Shown here in pieces: positions 8,997 through 18,057 of a stretch of DNA of 64,000 nt. Every line of letters starts with the position of its first letter. Position 1 is the first letter of the stretch. The notes below the pieces were generated by a model, which did no database searches, had not been told where the DNA came from, and saw only the letters and a program-made list of their open reading frames with translations. Source of the stretch: an uncultured Aquimarina sp. (GTDB lineage: Bacteria; Bacteroidota; Bacteroidia; Flavobacteriales; Flavobacteriaceae); the NCBI RefSeq assembly GCF_947496855.1, contig NZ_CANMED010000001.1:992001-1056000 (forward strand), read 5' to 3'. A program made the translations under genes and the position numbers.

Positions 8997-9599
8997 TTAC
9001 TGTTTAACCCTTTCTAATAATGCTTTATACTGTTCTTTTGTATCAATATCATCAGTTTTATCCTTTCCATCAATATTAATTATATGGCTCTCATACTTTT
9101 TTATAATCTGTCTGGCTCCATAATCTTCCTTTAGCAATAACAGTTCTTTAAAATAATGCCTGGCGAATATAGCAGGAACACCGATTCTATCCTTCATTGA
9201 TGTAGCAATAATAGCATCTTGATTTTCATTAAATTTCGAAATCAAGTTATTTAAATGCTCTTCATCAATTAACGGTTGATCAACCAAAGTAATCAGTACC
9301 CCTTCAAAGTTTTCTTTGTACTTAAGAATTTGTTGTATTCCAAAACTAATGGATGCCCCCATTCCTAATTCCCAGTTCTTATTATGAAGGATTACTACAG
9401 GAAAATGTTTGATTTCTTTTAGAATTATTTCAAAATGAGCTCCCAAAACAATAAGAGTCTCTAAGTTTTTTAATTTTAGTGATTTTTCAATCTCATTAGC
9501 AATTAACGAAGTGTTTTTCCACGGTAATAACTGCTTTGGACTTCCTAAACGACTAGAAGATCCTGCTGCCAGAATGATATGTGCAATTTTCTTAGTGAT
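8997..9599 (-). CDS. MocA-like molybdenum cofactor nucleotidyltransferase, non-canonical start
   Basis: MobA/MocA-type NTP transferase, expected to attach CMP (or GMP) to molybdopterin for the hydroxylase encoded upstream. The N-terminal nucleotide-binding motif IILAAGSSSRLG-SPKQLLPW is intact in frame, followed by LITLVDQPL (metal-binding Asp). No ATG, GTG or TTG precedes this motif: the frame opens after a TAA, and the first usable codons are ATC (9599) or ATT (9587); the first TTG (9446) would delete the active site. ATC at 9599 would give the usual N-terminus (M)TKKIAHIILAAG and overlaps the xdhC stop, suggesting translational coupling. I chose 9599; the start is uncertain, the family is not. 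Confidence 0.8.
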   Translation of the reverse strand: MTKKIAHIILAAGSSSRLGSPKQLLPWKNTSLIANEIEKSLKLKNLETLIVLGAHFEIILKEIKHFPVVILHNKNWELGMGASISFGIQQILKYKENFEGVLITLVDQPLIDEEHLNNLISKFNENQDAIIATSMKDRIGVPAIFARHYFKELLLLKEDYGARQIIKKYESHIINIDGKDKTDDIDTKEQYKALLERVKQ

Positions 9600-10662
9600 T
9601 GTTTACAATAGTATCTACTGTTTCCTTTTGAGTATTTCCATGAATTCCACCTGCTTTCTCTTGTAATGGAATAGGTTTCTGATTACGGACTACTGATAAA
9701 ATTTCAGCAATAATAGAAATAGCTATTTCCTGTGGTGTTTCTGCTCCTAAATTTAATCCAGCTGGTCCATGAATGCAATCCATAAACTCATCTGTTACAT
9801 CTGGAGAATATTCAATAAAGGCAGAAAGCAACTTTTCTCGTCTTCTGGAAGGTCCTAATAAACCTATATAAATCGGTTGCGTATCTTTTATTGCCTGTAA
9901 ATACATTAAATCTTTAGCAAAATTATGAGTCATTAAGATAATTGCGGTTTGTTTATCTATCTTGTCTATGACCAAATTTTCTGGAGATTGATTCCATACT
10001 TTTTGAGCTCCAGGAAAGTCAGACAACGTTTTTGGGCTTTTGGGAGTATTCACCACTTCTACTTCCCATCCTGTTGCGTTAGCAATAATACTTAATTGTT
10101 TAGCATCGTGTTCTGATCCTATAATAATTAATCGAAAACAAGGCTGCATTTCACGATCAAAACAGTCTAAAGCAGTATCTTGTTTCAAATTACTCGCCTC
10201 AAAATTATCCGAAAATCTAAATTCCTGAGTTTCTCCAAACGAAACTATTGATCCCATTGAAAAATCACTTCCGTATTCTTTTTTAAAATAAGACTTAATC
10301 TCAAATGGTTTTCGTGAAACTAAATATTGCTGCACATTACTAATGGTATCAAAACTTATAGAAAAAGGTTCTATTAATATAAATAAGATTCCTTCGCAGC
10401 CTAAACGATATCGGCCATTGTAGGTCATCATCTTTGCTCTGCCTGTGATAAAAACCGATTGCGACTGTCTTAATACTTCTTTTTCCACACAACCGCCACT
10501 CACAGCCCCAGTCATTTGACCATTTTCCAAAATAAGCATTCCTACTCCAGGTCGTCGGTACGACGAGCCGTCAATATCAACTACTGTTGCAATGACGGCT
10601 CGAATTCCCTTCTGACTCGCTTTATGATATGATGCTATTATCTCTTTAAACTCGTGTGTCAT
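9592..10662 (-). CDS. XdhC/CoxI family maturation factor
   Basis: A 356-residue homologue of XdhC, the chaperone that binds molybdenum cofactor and helps its sulfuration and insertion into molybdenum hydroxylases. The N-terminal XdhC/CoxI domain has VDIDGSSYRRPGVGMLI and GAVSGGCVE; the C-terminal Rossmann domain has IIIGSEHDAKQL and IGLLGPSRRREKLL. It starts three bases after the molybdopterin-subunit stop and overlaps the MocA-like frame by a few bases, so the four genes 8997-13310 form a tight operon. Confidence 0.9.
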   Translation of the reverse strand: MTHEFKEIIASYHKASQKGIRAVIATVVDIDGSSYRRPGVGMLILENGQMTGAVSGGCVEKEVLRQSQSVFITGRAKMMTYNGRYRLGCEGILFILIEPFSISFDTISNVQQYLVSRKPFEIKSYFKKEYGSDFSMGSIVSFGETQEFRFSDNFEASNLKQDTALDCFDREMQPCFRLIIIGSEHDAKQLSIIANATGWEVEVVNTPKSPKTLSDFPGAQKVWNQSPENLVIDKIDKQTAIILMTHNFAKDLMYLQAIKDTQPIYIGLLGPSRRREKLLSAFIEYSPDVTDEFMDCIHGPAGLNLGAETPQEIAISIIAEILSVVRNQKPIPLQEKAGGIHGNTQKETVDTIVNNH

Positions 10663-10665
10663 ATA

Positions 10666-12828
10666 TTATCCTAACACTGCTTTGTTTTCCATATTCTTAA
10701 CAAAGGGTTGTTTTGTCAATCTCACTCCTTTTGCTGCTTTGATAGCATTGGCTACTGCTGCTCCTGCTGGTGGCAGTGTAGGCTCTCCTAATCCTGTAGG
10801 AGCAATATCACTCTCGATAAAATGCGTTTCTACAATAGGAGTCTCATTCATTCGTATCAAACGGTAGGTATCAAAATTAGTGTCCTGAGGTTCTCCATCT
10901 TTAAAAGAGAAATCTCCATACATAGCGTGACCTATTCCATCAATCACACCACCTTCTATCTGATTTTTAGCCCCTAATGGATTCACTACAATTCCGCAAT
11001 CAACCACACAGGTAACTTTTTTTACTACAGGTTGATCATCTACTAATACTACATCTGCTACTTCAGCAACGTGGGTATTATGACAATAATAGGAGCTAAA
11101 TCCTTGGTATACGCCTTCAGGTTTCTTACCCCATTCGGATTTTTCAATTGCTGTTTTAATTACTTTTTCTAGACGTTCCGGGGAATATTGTATTCGTTCA
11201 TCTGTATTTCCTTTGACCTTTTGTAACAAATCCAAGCGCAATTGAATATTATCCACTTCCATTAACTCTGCAAGATCATCAAAAAAGCTTTGTTCTGCGA
11301 AAGCTAGGAAATTTGTGTACGGGGCTCTCCAAGCGCCAATAGTTATATTACTATCGTATTTTGCTACATCTACCTGGTAGTTCTCTACAGCACCTGCTGG
11401 AAAGAAGTTTGGAATCAGTCCATACATATTAGAATTAACCGCAGCTTCTTTTAAATGATACCCTGTTAACTTACCATCTTTGATCGCTGCACTAATTTTA
11501 TATTTAATCGCAGGTCTATAAATTCCTGCAGACATATCATCTTCTCGAGAATACACAACCTTAACCGGTTTTTTGGAGATACTAGAAATTTCTGCAGCTT
11601 CTAAGGCGAAATCACCGTATAACCTCCTACCGAAACCACCTCCCATTCTAGTCATTTCTACCGAAACTTCCTCTGGTTTTCTATCCAAAAGTGACGCAAC
11701 TCTTCTGGCCGTACCTGCTGGTGTTTGTATCGGTCCTACCAATCTAACTTTGTCATCAGTAACATGAGCAAAGAAATTCATAGGCTCCATGCAATTATGT
11801 GGAAGAAAAGGAGACTCATATACTCTTTCCAGCACTTTATCTGCTGCCGCGAATGCCTTTTTGACATCACCATCAGCACGCATTGTATCGAACTCTTTAC
11901 CGTTTAAAAGGTCAATTAGAGCTTTATCGTGATCTCTCGTGTTTTCGAGTTTAGAATCATCCGTCCACTTGGCTTTTACAATCTTTTTGCCTTTCATTGC
12001 TGACCAAGTATTTTCTGCTAATACCGCGATTTTATCACCAAACTTAAAAACATCTATCACACCAATAACCTCTTTAGCCTCTGTAGCATCAAAATCGTGC
12101 AACTTTTTTCCAAAAGCTGGAGGTCTAACTACAGATACATACAGCATGCCTTCTTCTTTATAATCTAAGCCAAATAAAGACTTACCTGTTATAATTTTAT
12201 CTACATCTACATTATGGATATCTTTCCCTATAATATTAAAATCTTTAGAATCTTTAAGTTTTACACTCTCTGGTACTTTTAAAGATGCTGCTTCTTTTAC
12301 TACTTCTCCATATCCTAGTGTATCACCATTACCATTTTTTATAACCCCTTTATTTGTAGTACATGTTGAAGGATCTACACCCCATTTTGCAGCCGCTGCA
12401 TTAACTAACATTTGTTTTGCAGTAGCACCAGTCTGTCGTAAAGGTTCCCAACCTTGTCTTAGTGATTGGCTTCCTCCAGCTACTTGTCGGGTAAAATTTT
12501 TGGTATCTAATGCTCCTTGAACTACATGAACATTTTTCCAGTCAACATCTAATTCTTCTGCTATGAGCATAGGCATTGATGTTTTTACACCTTGTCCAAT
12601 TTCTGGGTTGGGCGAAAAAATAGTTACCATACCATTATCTGCAATTTTAATAAAAGCATTAAAATCGTTAAAGTTCAAATCAGCAATATCTACAATATCT
12701 GTAGGAGGAGTAACTTCGGGCTTACAAGCCTGAAACAGGTTAAAACCAATCAAAATTCCTCCACCAGCTAATGCAGATGTTCTTATAAATGACCTTCTAC
12801 TTACAGAAGGAGTTGTTATTCGTTTCAT
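10666..12828 (-). CDS. Molybdopterin-binding subunit, IorB-type aldehyde/isoquinoline dehydrogenase
   Basis: The large catalytic subunit (720 residues) of a xanthine-dehydrogenase-family hydroxylase; with the adjacent 2Fe-2S subunit it would oxidise aldehydes or N-heterocycles. The N-terminus carries a twin-arginine motif SRRSFIRTSA, a hydrophobic stretch and then FQAC, so export by Tat with possible lipid attachment is likely. Cofactor-binding segments include GGGFGRR and EPMNFFAHV; the C-terminal GLGEPTLPPAG holds the candidate catalytic Glu. The split of IorA-like and IorB-like subunits without a FAD subunit suggests electrons go to a cytochrome or quinone. The substrate is unknown. Confidence 0.9.
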   Translation of the reverse strand: MKRITTPSVSRRSFIRTSALAGGGILIGFNLFQACKPEVTPPTDIVDIADLNFNDFNAFIKIADNGMVTIFSPNPEIGQGVKTSMPMLIAEELDVDWKNVHVVQGALDTKNFTRQVAGGSQSLRQGWEPLRQTGATAKQMLVNAAAAKWGVDPSTCTTNKGVIKNGNGDTLGYGEVVKEAASLKVPESVKLKDSKDFNIIGKDIHNVDVDKIITGKSLFGLDYKEEGMLYVSVVRPPAFGKKLHDFDATEAKEVIGVIDVFKFGDKIAVLAENTWSAMKGKKIVKAKWTDDSKLENTRDHDKALIDLLNGKEFDTMRADGDVKKAFAAADKVLERVYESPFLPHNCMEPMNFFAHVTDDKVRLVGPIQTPAGTARRVASLLDRKPEEVSVEMTRMGGGFGRRLYGDFALEAAEISSISKKPVKVVYSREDDMSAGIYRPAIKYKISAAIKDGKLTGYHLKEAAVNSNMYGLIPNFFPAGAVENYQVDVAKYDSNITIGAWRAPYTNFLAFAEQSFFDDLAELMEVDNIQLRLDLLQKVKGNTDERIQYSPERLEKVIKTAIEKSEWGKKPEGVYQGFSSYYCHNTHVAEVADVVLVDDQPVVKKVTCVVDCGIVVNPLGAKNQIEGGVIDGIGHAMYGDFSFKDGEPQDTNFDTYRLIRMNETPIVETHFIESDIAPTGLGEPTLPPAGAAVANAIKAAKGVRLTKQPFVKNMENKAVLG

Positions 12829-12848
12829 TTTCGTGGGATTTAAATTGG

Positions 12849-13310
12849 TTAGCTTATTTTACTTGCTGCTTGTTGTACCGCTTTTTCTATTCTATTATAA
12901 GAAGCACATCTACAAATATTACCACTCATAGCATCTCTAATCTCTTCTCTGCTAGGGTTAGAGTTTTGTTCTAGAAAAGCTGCTGCAGTCATGATCTGAC
13001 CAGCTTGACAATATCCACATTGAGGAACATCGATCTCTTTCCAGGCTTGTTGTACCGGATGGGAAACGTCTTTGGATAAACCTTCGATTGTTTTAATTTC
13101 CATTTCTGTAGCAACAGAAACTTTTAACAAACAACTCCTGGTTGCTACTCCATCTGCATGAATAGTACAGGCACCACATTGTCCAATACCGCAACCGAAT
13201 TTAGTTCCAACCAGATCAAAATGATCTCGTAATACCCATAAAAGAGGCGTATCTTCATCCGCTTCCACAGAAAGCGATTGACCATTTACTTTTAGATTAT
13301 AAACAGGCAT
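12849..13310 (-). CDS. (2Fe-2S)-binding subunit of the molybdenum hydroxylase, IorA-type
   Basis: A 153-residue small subunit with an N-terminal plant-type ferredoxin cluster (CGIGQCGAC, about residues 41-49, plus a later Cys) and a C-terminal helical 2Fe-2S domain (CGYCQAG and CRCASY). It passes electrons from the molybdopterin site. It is the first gene of the operon; 20 bases separate it from the catalytic subunit. It has no signal peptide, so it would be co-exported with the Tat-signal subunit (hitch-hiker export), as known for related enzymes. Confidence 0.92.
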   Translation of the reverse strand: MPVYNLKVNGQSLSVEADEDTPLLWVLRDHFDLVGTKFGCGIGQCGACTIHADGVATRSCLLKVSVATEMEIKTIEGLSKDVSHPVQQAWKEIDVPQCGYCQAGQIMTAAAFLEQNSNPSREEIRDAMSGNICRCASYNRIEKAVQQAASKIS

Positions 13311-13491
13311 GAGTTTAAATTTTAAGATTTGTATTTAATTAGTCTAAATAAAAGAATAATTACTATTTTGTTATTGAAGTTACTAAAAATACGGATTGAC
13401 AAATTCAATTTTAACAGAGCTTTATGGTATACTTACCAAAGTATTTTCAAAATCATTTTATAATTCCGAAATTCGCATTAAAATTATTTCT

Positions 13492-14046
13492 TTGGCAAAT
13501 CATAAAATAGTTATCACAGGAGGCCCTTCTACAGGAAAAACATCAATCATTAAAGCACTTGAAGAAGATGGTTTCTTTTGTTTTCCTGAATTTATCAGAA
13601 GTATTACTCAAGAAGCGAAAAATAATGACGCTATAAACATTGTTTCTAATCCTATCGCTTCTGTTTCCGATCCTTATGATTTCAATACACAATTAATAAA
13701 TGGAAGGATCAATCAATACAAAGACCCTATCGTTAACAGTAAGGATATTGCTTTTTATGATAGAGGAATACCAGACGTACTAGCATATATGGATCTTTTT
13801 AAACAATCTTACGATGCTCCGTTTATAAAAGCATGTAAGGACTTTGTTTATGATAAGGTTTTCCTATTACCTCCTTGGAAGGAAATCTATATATCTGATG
13901 CTGAACGTTATGAAAGTTTTGAAGAAGCTCAACAAATTCATCATCATTTATTAGAAACATATACAAAATTTGGATACAATTGTATTGAAGTTCCTTTTGG
14001 AAATGTAAAAGAACGCAGTACCTTTATATTACAACATACAAAATAA
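13492..14046 (+). CDS. AAA_28-like ATPase/kinase-type P-loop protein
   Basis: About 184 residues beginning with a Walker A loop (IVITGGPSTGKTS) directly at the N-terminus, and an internal DRGIPDVLAYMDLF that fits the Walker B/lid region of P-loop kinases. I place the start at TTG 13492 (LANHKIVITGG), because homologues begin a few residues before the P-loop; a TTG at 13396 would add 32 residues of unremarkable sequence. No ATG is available. It lies 13 bases before recQ and is probably co-transcribed with it. The substrate is unknown; a nucleoside/nucleotide kinase or a stress-linked ATPase are options. Confidence 0.75.
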   Translation: MANHKIVITGGPSTGKTSIIKALEEDGFFCFPEFIRSITQEAKNNDAINIVSNPIASVSDPYDFNTQLINGRINQYKDPIVNSKDIAFYDRGIPDVLAYMDLFKQSYDAPFIKACKDFVYDKVFLLPPWKEIYISDAERYESFEEAQQIHHHLLETYTKFGYNCIEVPFGNVKERSTFILQHTK

Positions 14047-14059
14047 CAATACCGTATTA

Positions 14060-15952
14060 ATGACTACCCCAATCCAGCTATTACAAGAGAATTGGAATCA
14101 TAATAGTTTCAGACCTTTACAGGAAGAAATTATCAATGCTGTTATTGAAAACAATGACACCTTTACCTTACTTCCTACTGGTGGTGGTAAATCTATATGT
14201 TTTCAGATACCTGCGTTGCTTAAACCGGGAATCTGCATTGTAATATCACCTTTGATTGCTTTGATGCAGGATCAGGTACAGCATCTACAACAAAAAGGTA
14301 TTAAAGCCATCGCTTTGACAAGTGGAATCAAATACTCTGAATTAGACACTTTATTGGATAATTGTATTTATGGTAATTATAAATTCTTATACTTATCACC
14401 AGAACGTCTTCAGCAGGATTTGGTAAAAGAACGACTAAAAAGAATGAACATTAACCTTATTGCTGTAGATGAAGCACATTGTATTTCGCAATGGGGTAAT
14501 GATTTTAGACCTTCTTATAAAAAAATCAAAATTCTAAGAGAGATTAAACCAGCGGTTCCTATTATAGCACTGACAGCTTCTGCGACTCCAGAAGTCGTAG
14601 ATGATATCATTAAAGAACTGGATTTATTTCAACCAAAAATATTCCAACAATCTTTCTTTAGGGGTAATTTAGGATACATGGTTTATCATACGTTAGATAA
14701 GAATGATAAACTTATCCGAATTCTAAAGCGATATCAAGGAAGCTCAATTATATATGTCCGTAATCGAAAATCGGCTTTAGAAATTAGCGAATTTTTAAAT
14801 GCCAGCGGTTATGCGGCTACCTATTATCATGGTGGTGTAGACGCAAAAGAAAAAACCAAACGCTTTCAACAATGGTTAGCAGAAGAAGTTAGTGTTATGG
14901 TAGCTACAAATGCCTTCGGAATGGGTATCGACAAAGCAAACGTAAAAACTATTATCCATTATAATATTCCTGAGAGTATGGAAAGTTACTTTCAGGAAGC
15001 TGGAAGAGCAGGACGAAATGGAGAAACGTCTTACGCTTTTCTTCTTAAAAACGAAAATGATATCCTAAGAGTACAAAATCAATTTATCAAAGTACTTCCT
15101 GATGTTGATTTTGTAAAGTTAGTATATCGCAAGCTGTCTAATTATTTCAGAATATCCTATGGAGAAGGAGAACAATCCGTGCATGGTTTTAATTTTAACA
15201 GCTTTTGTAAGACATACAATCTAAATACATTAATGACCTATAATGCGCTACAATTTTTAGATCGCTGTAGTGTCATTAATTTCACACAACGATTTACCAA
15301 AAAAAGTGCCATCCACATTACGTCTACAGGAAATCATCTTCTGGTATATTTAGAACAAAATCCACACTTAGAGTTGATTACTAAAGCTATATTACGAACT
15401 TATGGTGGTGTTTTTGATGAAGAAGTAAAGGTTAACCTATCCCTTATCGCTTCTAAAGTAAATACTACAGAAGCGAATGTTATCGAGGTTTTAAAAAAAT
15501 TACAAGATGCAGAATTGCTTGAATTTCAACACAAATTAACTGATGCTGACATTGTTTTTTTAGTACCTAGAGAAGATGATCACACTATTAACAGAGTAAA
15601 ACCTTATATTAAAGAATTACGCAGTTCTAAAGCAAATAAAGTAAAAAGCATGATTCGTTTTGTACAAAACGAATCAATATGCAGAAGCAGACAACTACTT
15701 GCTTACTTTGGAGAAAAAGATTCAAAAGACTGTGGTATTTGTAGTGTATGTATTGCCAATAAAAAGATTACTATAGATCCTAAAGAGATTAGAAATAATA
15801 TCGTAAATCTTTTACAAGAAAGACAATTATCCTCTAGGGACATTTTAACTCAATTAAGATGCCCCGAAGAAGCTGCTCTGGAAATATTAAGAGAATTAAA
15901 TGAACACAACATTATAAAAATTGATCCACACAATAACTATCAACTAGTATAA
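14060..15952 (+). CDS. RecQ family ATP-dependent DNA helicase
   Basis: A 630-residue 3'-5' DNA helicase acting in recombination and fork repair. Motif I is LPTGGGKS (about residues 37-44), motif II DEAHC, motif III ALTASATP, and motif VI QEAGRAGRNG. The RecQ zinc-binding cysteines are visible as CRSRQLLAYF...CGICSVC (about 560-590), and a short winged-helix tail follows. No HRDC domain is evident, so it is the shorter Bacteroidota form. It is followed after six bases by fmt; the recQ-fmt linkage is common in flavobacteria. Confidence 0.93.
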   Translation: MTTPIQLLQENWNHNSFRPLQEEIINAVIENNDTFTLLPTGGGKSICFQIPALLKPGICIVISPLIALMQDQVQHLQQKGIKAIALTSGIKYSELDTLLDNCIYGNYKFLYLSPERLQQDLVKERLKRMNINLIAVDEAHCISQWGNDFRPSYKKIKILREIKPAVPIIALTASATPEVVDDIIKELDLFQPKIFQQSFFRGNLGYMVYHTLDKNDKLIRILKRYQGSSIIYVRNRKSALEISEFLNASGYAATYYHGGVDAKEKTKRFQQWLAEEVSVMVATNAFGMGIDKANVKTIIHYNIPESMESYFQEAGRAGRNGETSYAFLLKNENDILRVQNQFIKVLPDVDFVKLVYRKLSNYFRISYGEGEQSVHGFNFNSFCKTYNLNTLMTYNALQFLDRCSVINFTQRFTKKSAIHITSTGNHLLVYLEQNPHLELITKAILRTYGGVFDEEVKVNLSLIASKVNTTEANVIEVLKKLQDAELLEFQHKLTDADIVFLVPREDDHTINRVKPYIKELRSSKANKVKSMIRFVQNESICRSRQLLAYFGEKDSKDCGICSVCIANKKITIDPKEIRNNIVNLLQERQLSSRDILTQLRCPEEAALEILRELNEHNIIKIDPHNNYQLV

Positions 15953-15958
15953 CATATA

Positions 15959-16906
15959 ATGAGAGACTTACGAATCCTATTTATGGGTACTCCGGATTTT
16001 GCCGTAGAAACCTTAAAAACAATTATAGAAAATAATTATAACGTAGTGGGTGTTATTACGGCTCCAGATAGACCAGCAGGAAGAGGTAGGAGGCTAAGAG
16101 CATCTGCGGTCAAAGAATATGCAGTATCCAAAAATCTGCCTATACTACAACCTACAAACCTAAAGGACGAAGCATTTATTGAAGAACTAAAAAAATTACA
16201 AGCTAATCTTAATATAGTTGTTGCCTTTAGAATGTTACCCAAAGTAGTTTGGAATATGCCTGAGTATGGAACATTTAACCTACACGCGTCATTACTTCCT
16301 GATTACCGAGGTGCTGCTCCAATTAACTGGGCTATTATTAATGGAGAACAAAAAACTGGTATCACTACTTTCTTTATTGATGAAAAAATAGACACAGGCC
16401 ATATTATTCTTCAAAAGGAAGTTGAGATTCAAGACAATAATACAGCAGGTGCTCTTCACGATAAGTTAATGGTAGAAGGATCTTTATTAGTTATTAAAAC
16501 TATTAAAGCAATAGAAAACAAAACGGTAACCACTAAAGAGCAACCCAAAGAAGGAAAACTAAAAACCGCCTATAAACTGAATCGTGATAATACTAAAATA
16601 AACTGGAATGATGAGATACATTCTATTTATAATCTTATACGAGGTTTGAGCCCATATCCAGCTTCTTGGTGTTCACTATATAATAAAGGAGAAGAGATTT
16701 CTATAAAAGTCTATAATGCTGAAATGGAGCATCAGGACCACAATTTTGATATTGGAAAGGTTATAGTAGAGGATGCTATAATTAAGGTAGCTGTCAAAAA
16801 AGGATATGTTATTCTCAATAAAATCCAACTTCCGGGGAAAAAAGCCATGGATGCAAAAGCGCTACTAAATGGGTACACCTTTTATAAAGACGCAAAAATG
16901 GGCTGA
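15959..16906 (+). CDS. fmt: Methionyl-tRNA formyltransferase
   Basis: Formylates Met-tRNA(fMet) with 10-formyl-tetrahydrofolate for translation initiation. A 315-residue protein of normal length: N-terminal formyltransferase domain with MGTPDFAVETL, HASLLPDYRGAAPI (catalytic His and the SLLP loop) and the C-terminal OB-like domain from about residue 205 (NRDNTKINWN, IRGLSPYPASW). It is the last gene of the AAA-recQ-fmt run. Confidence 0.96.
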   Translation: MRDLRILFMGTPDFAVETLKTIIENNYNVVGVITAPDRPAGRGRRLRASAVKEYAVSKNLPILQPTNLKDEAFIEELKKLQANLNIVVAFRMLPKVVWNMPEYGTFNLHASLLPDYRGAAPINWAIINGEQKTGITTFFIDEKIDTGHIILQKEVEIQDNNTAGALHDKLMVEGSLLVIKTIKAIENKTVTTKEQPKEGKLKTAYKLNRDNTKINWNDEIHSIYNLIRGLSPYPASWCSLYNKGEEISIKVYNAEMEHQDHNFDIGKVIVEDAIIKVAVKKGYVILNKIQLPGKKAMDAKALLNGYTFYKDAKMG

Positions 16907-17008
16907 GCCCTTGCTATCACTAGAGTAAGAAAATTCATAAAAATCGTACTTGTTTATTAACAATCACCTCGAGTTATCAACAAAACCCCGTATTTACTGG
17001 GCTAATCC

Positions 17009-17038
17009 TTGCATGAATCATAAATCCGTATAAATTTG
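17009..17038 (+). promoter_or_regulatory. Promoter of the HU gene
   Basis: TTG (17009-17011), 19 bases, TAAATTTG (17031-17038): a good match to the Bacteroidota -33/-7 consensus. The start codon is 55 bases downstream, giving a leader of about 50 bases. Confidence 0.75.
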
Positions 17039-17092
17039 TAGAGCGTTTAACAAAAATTTGGTTTAACCAACAATTAATTTAAAAACAGAATT

Positions 17093-17365
17093 ATGAACAA
17101 AACAGAATTAATCGATGCAATGGCAGCTGACGCTGGAATTACAAAAGCAGCAGCAAAGAAAGCTTTAGAATCTTTCTTAGGAAATGTTGAAGGTTCTCTT
17201 AAAAAAGGTGACCGTGTTTCTTTAGTAGGATTTGGTTCTTGGTCAGTTTCTAAAAGAGCTGCAAGAGAAGGTAGAAACCCTCAAACAGGTAAAACTATCA
17301 AGATTGCTGCTAAAAACGTTGTAAAGTTCAAAGCTGGTGCAGATTTATCTAGTTCAGTTAACTAA
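17093..17365 (+). CDS. HU family DNA-binding protein
   Basis: A 90-residue nucleoid protein that bends DNA as a dimer. It has the N-terminal helical half (MNKTELIDAMA), the conserved beta core GFGSWSVSKRAAREGRNPQTG and the DNA-binding arm. The Bacteroidota HU signature (RNPQTGK) is clear. It has its own promoter and terminator, so it is monocistronic. Codon use is markedly regular (GCT, AAA, GAA), as expected for a highly expressed gene. Confidence 0.95.
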   Translation: MNKTELIDAMAADAGITKAAAKKALESFLGNVEGSLKKGDRVSLVGFGSWSVSKRAAREGRNPQTGKTIKIAAKNVVKFKAGADLSSSVN

Positions 17366-17389
17366 TTTAATTAGTTTTTGATATTATAG

Positions 17390-17417
17390 AAAGCTCTCTT
17401 TTCGGGGAGCTTTTTTT
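17390..17417 (+). terminator. Terminator after HU gene
   Basis: Arms AAAGCTC (17390-17396) and GAGCTTT (17407-17413), followed by seven T. It lies 24 bases past the HU stop. Confidence 0.85.
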
Positions 17418-17496
17418 ATGGATTCCCCGTAAAAATCAAGTAACCGCTTTGATTATTAGAAATAATTATTTAGTTTTAGTATAAACTACACCATCC

Positions 17497-18057
17497 ATGA
17501 TATCACTTCAACCCGGAAAAGGACATCTTTTAATTGCCGAGCCATCTATAATAGGTGATGTTTCCTTTAACCGTTCGGTTGTTCTTCTTGCGGATCATAG
17601 TGATCAAGGGTCTATTGGTTTTATTATGAATAAACCTTTAGATTATGTGTTATCTGATTTGGTTCCTGAAGTAGAAGCTGAATTTAAAATATATAATGGT
17701 GGACCTGTTGAACAAGACAATTTATATTTTATCCATAAAATTCCAAATTTAATACCTAATAGTGTAGAAATATCTTCTGGTATTTATTGGGGTGGAGATT
17801 TTTCTGTGGTATCAGAATTAATTGCTCAAAACAAAATCACTTCCAATGAAATTCGGTTTTTCTTAGGTTATTCTGGCTGGGATGCAGAACAGCTAATTCA
17901 GGAACTTGAGGCAAATTCTTGGGTAATTGTAAAAAACACCTACGAAAAAAACATTATTGGAAAGTCCTATAATACATTTTGGAAAGAAAAAATGATAGAA
18001 TTAGGTGGAGATTACCTATTATGGTCCAATGCTCCAGAGGATCCTAGTTATAACTAA
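17497..18057 (+). CDS. YqgE/AlgH family protein
   Basis: A 186-residue member of the YqgE/AlgH (UPF0301) family. It has the family pattern GHLLIAEPSI, FNRSVVLLADH, GSIGFIMNKPL and FFLGYSGWDAEQL. The biochemical role is not established in the family; structures show an isolated beta-rich fold. Its stop overlaps by four bases with the stop of the convergent PLP-enzyme gene. No neighbour hints at a pathway. Confidence 0.92.
   Translation: MISLQPGKGHLLIAEPSIIGDVSFNRSVVLLADHSDQGSIGFIMNKPLDYVLSDLVPEVEAEFKIYNGGPVEQDNLYFIHKIPNLIPNSVEISSGIYWGGDFSVVSELIAQNKITSNEIRFFLGYSGWDAEQLIQELEANSWVIVKNTYEKNIIGKSYNTFWKEKMIELGGDYLLWSNAPEDPSYN

Noticed and set aside
13396..13491. N-terminal extension of the AAA ATPase from a TTG
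   Set aside because: The added 32 residues have no family features and proteins of this type begin close to the P-loop.
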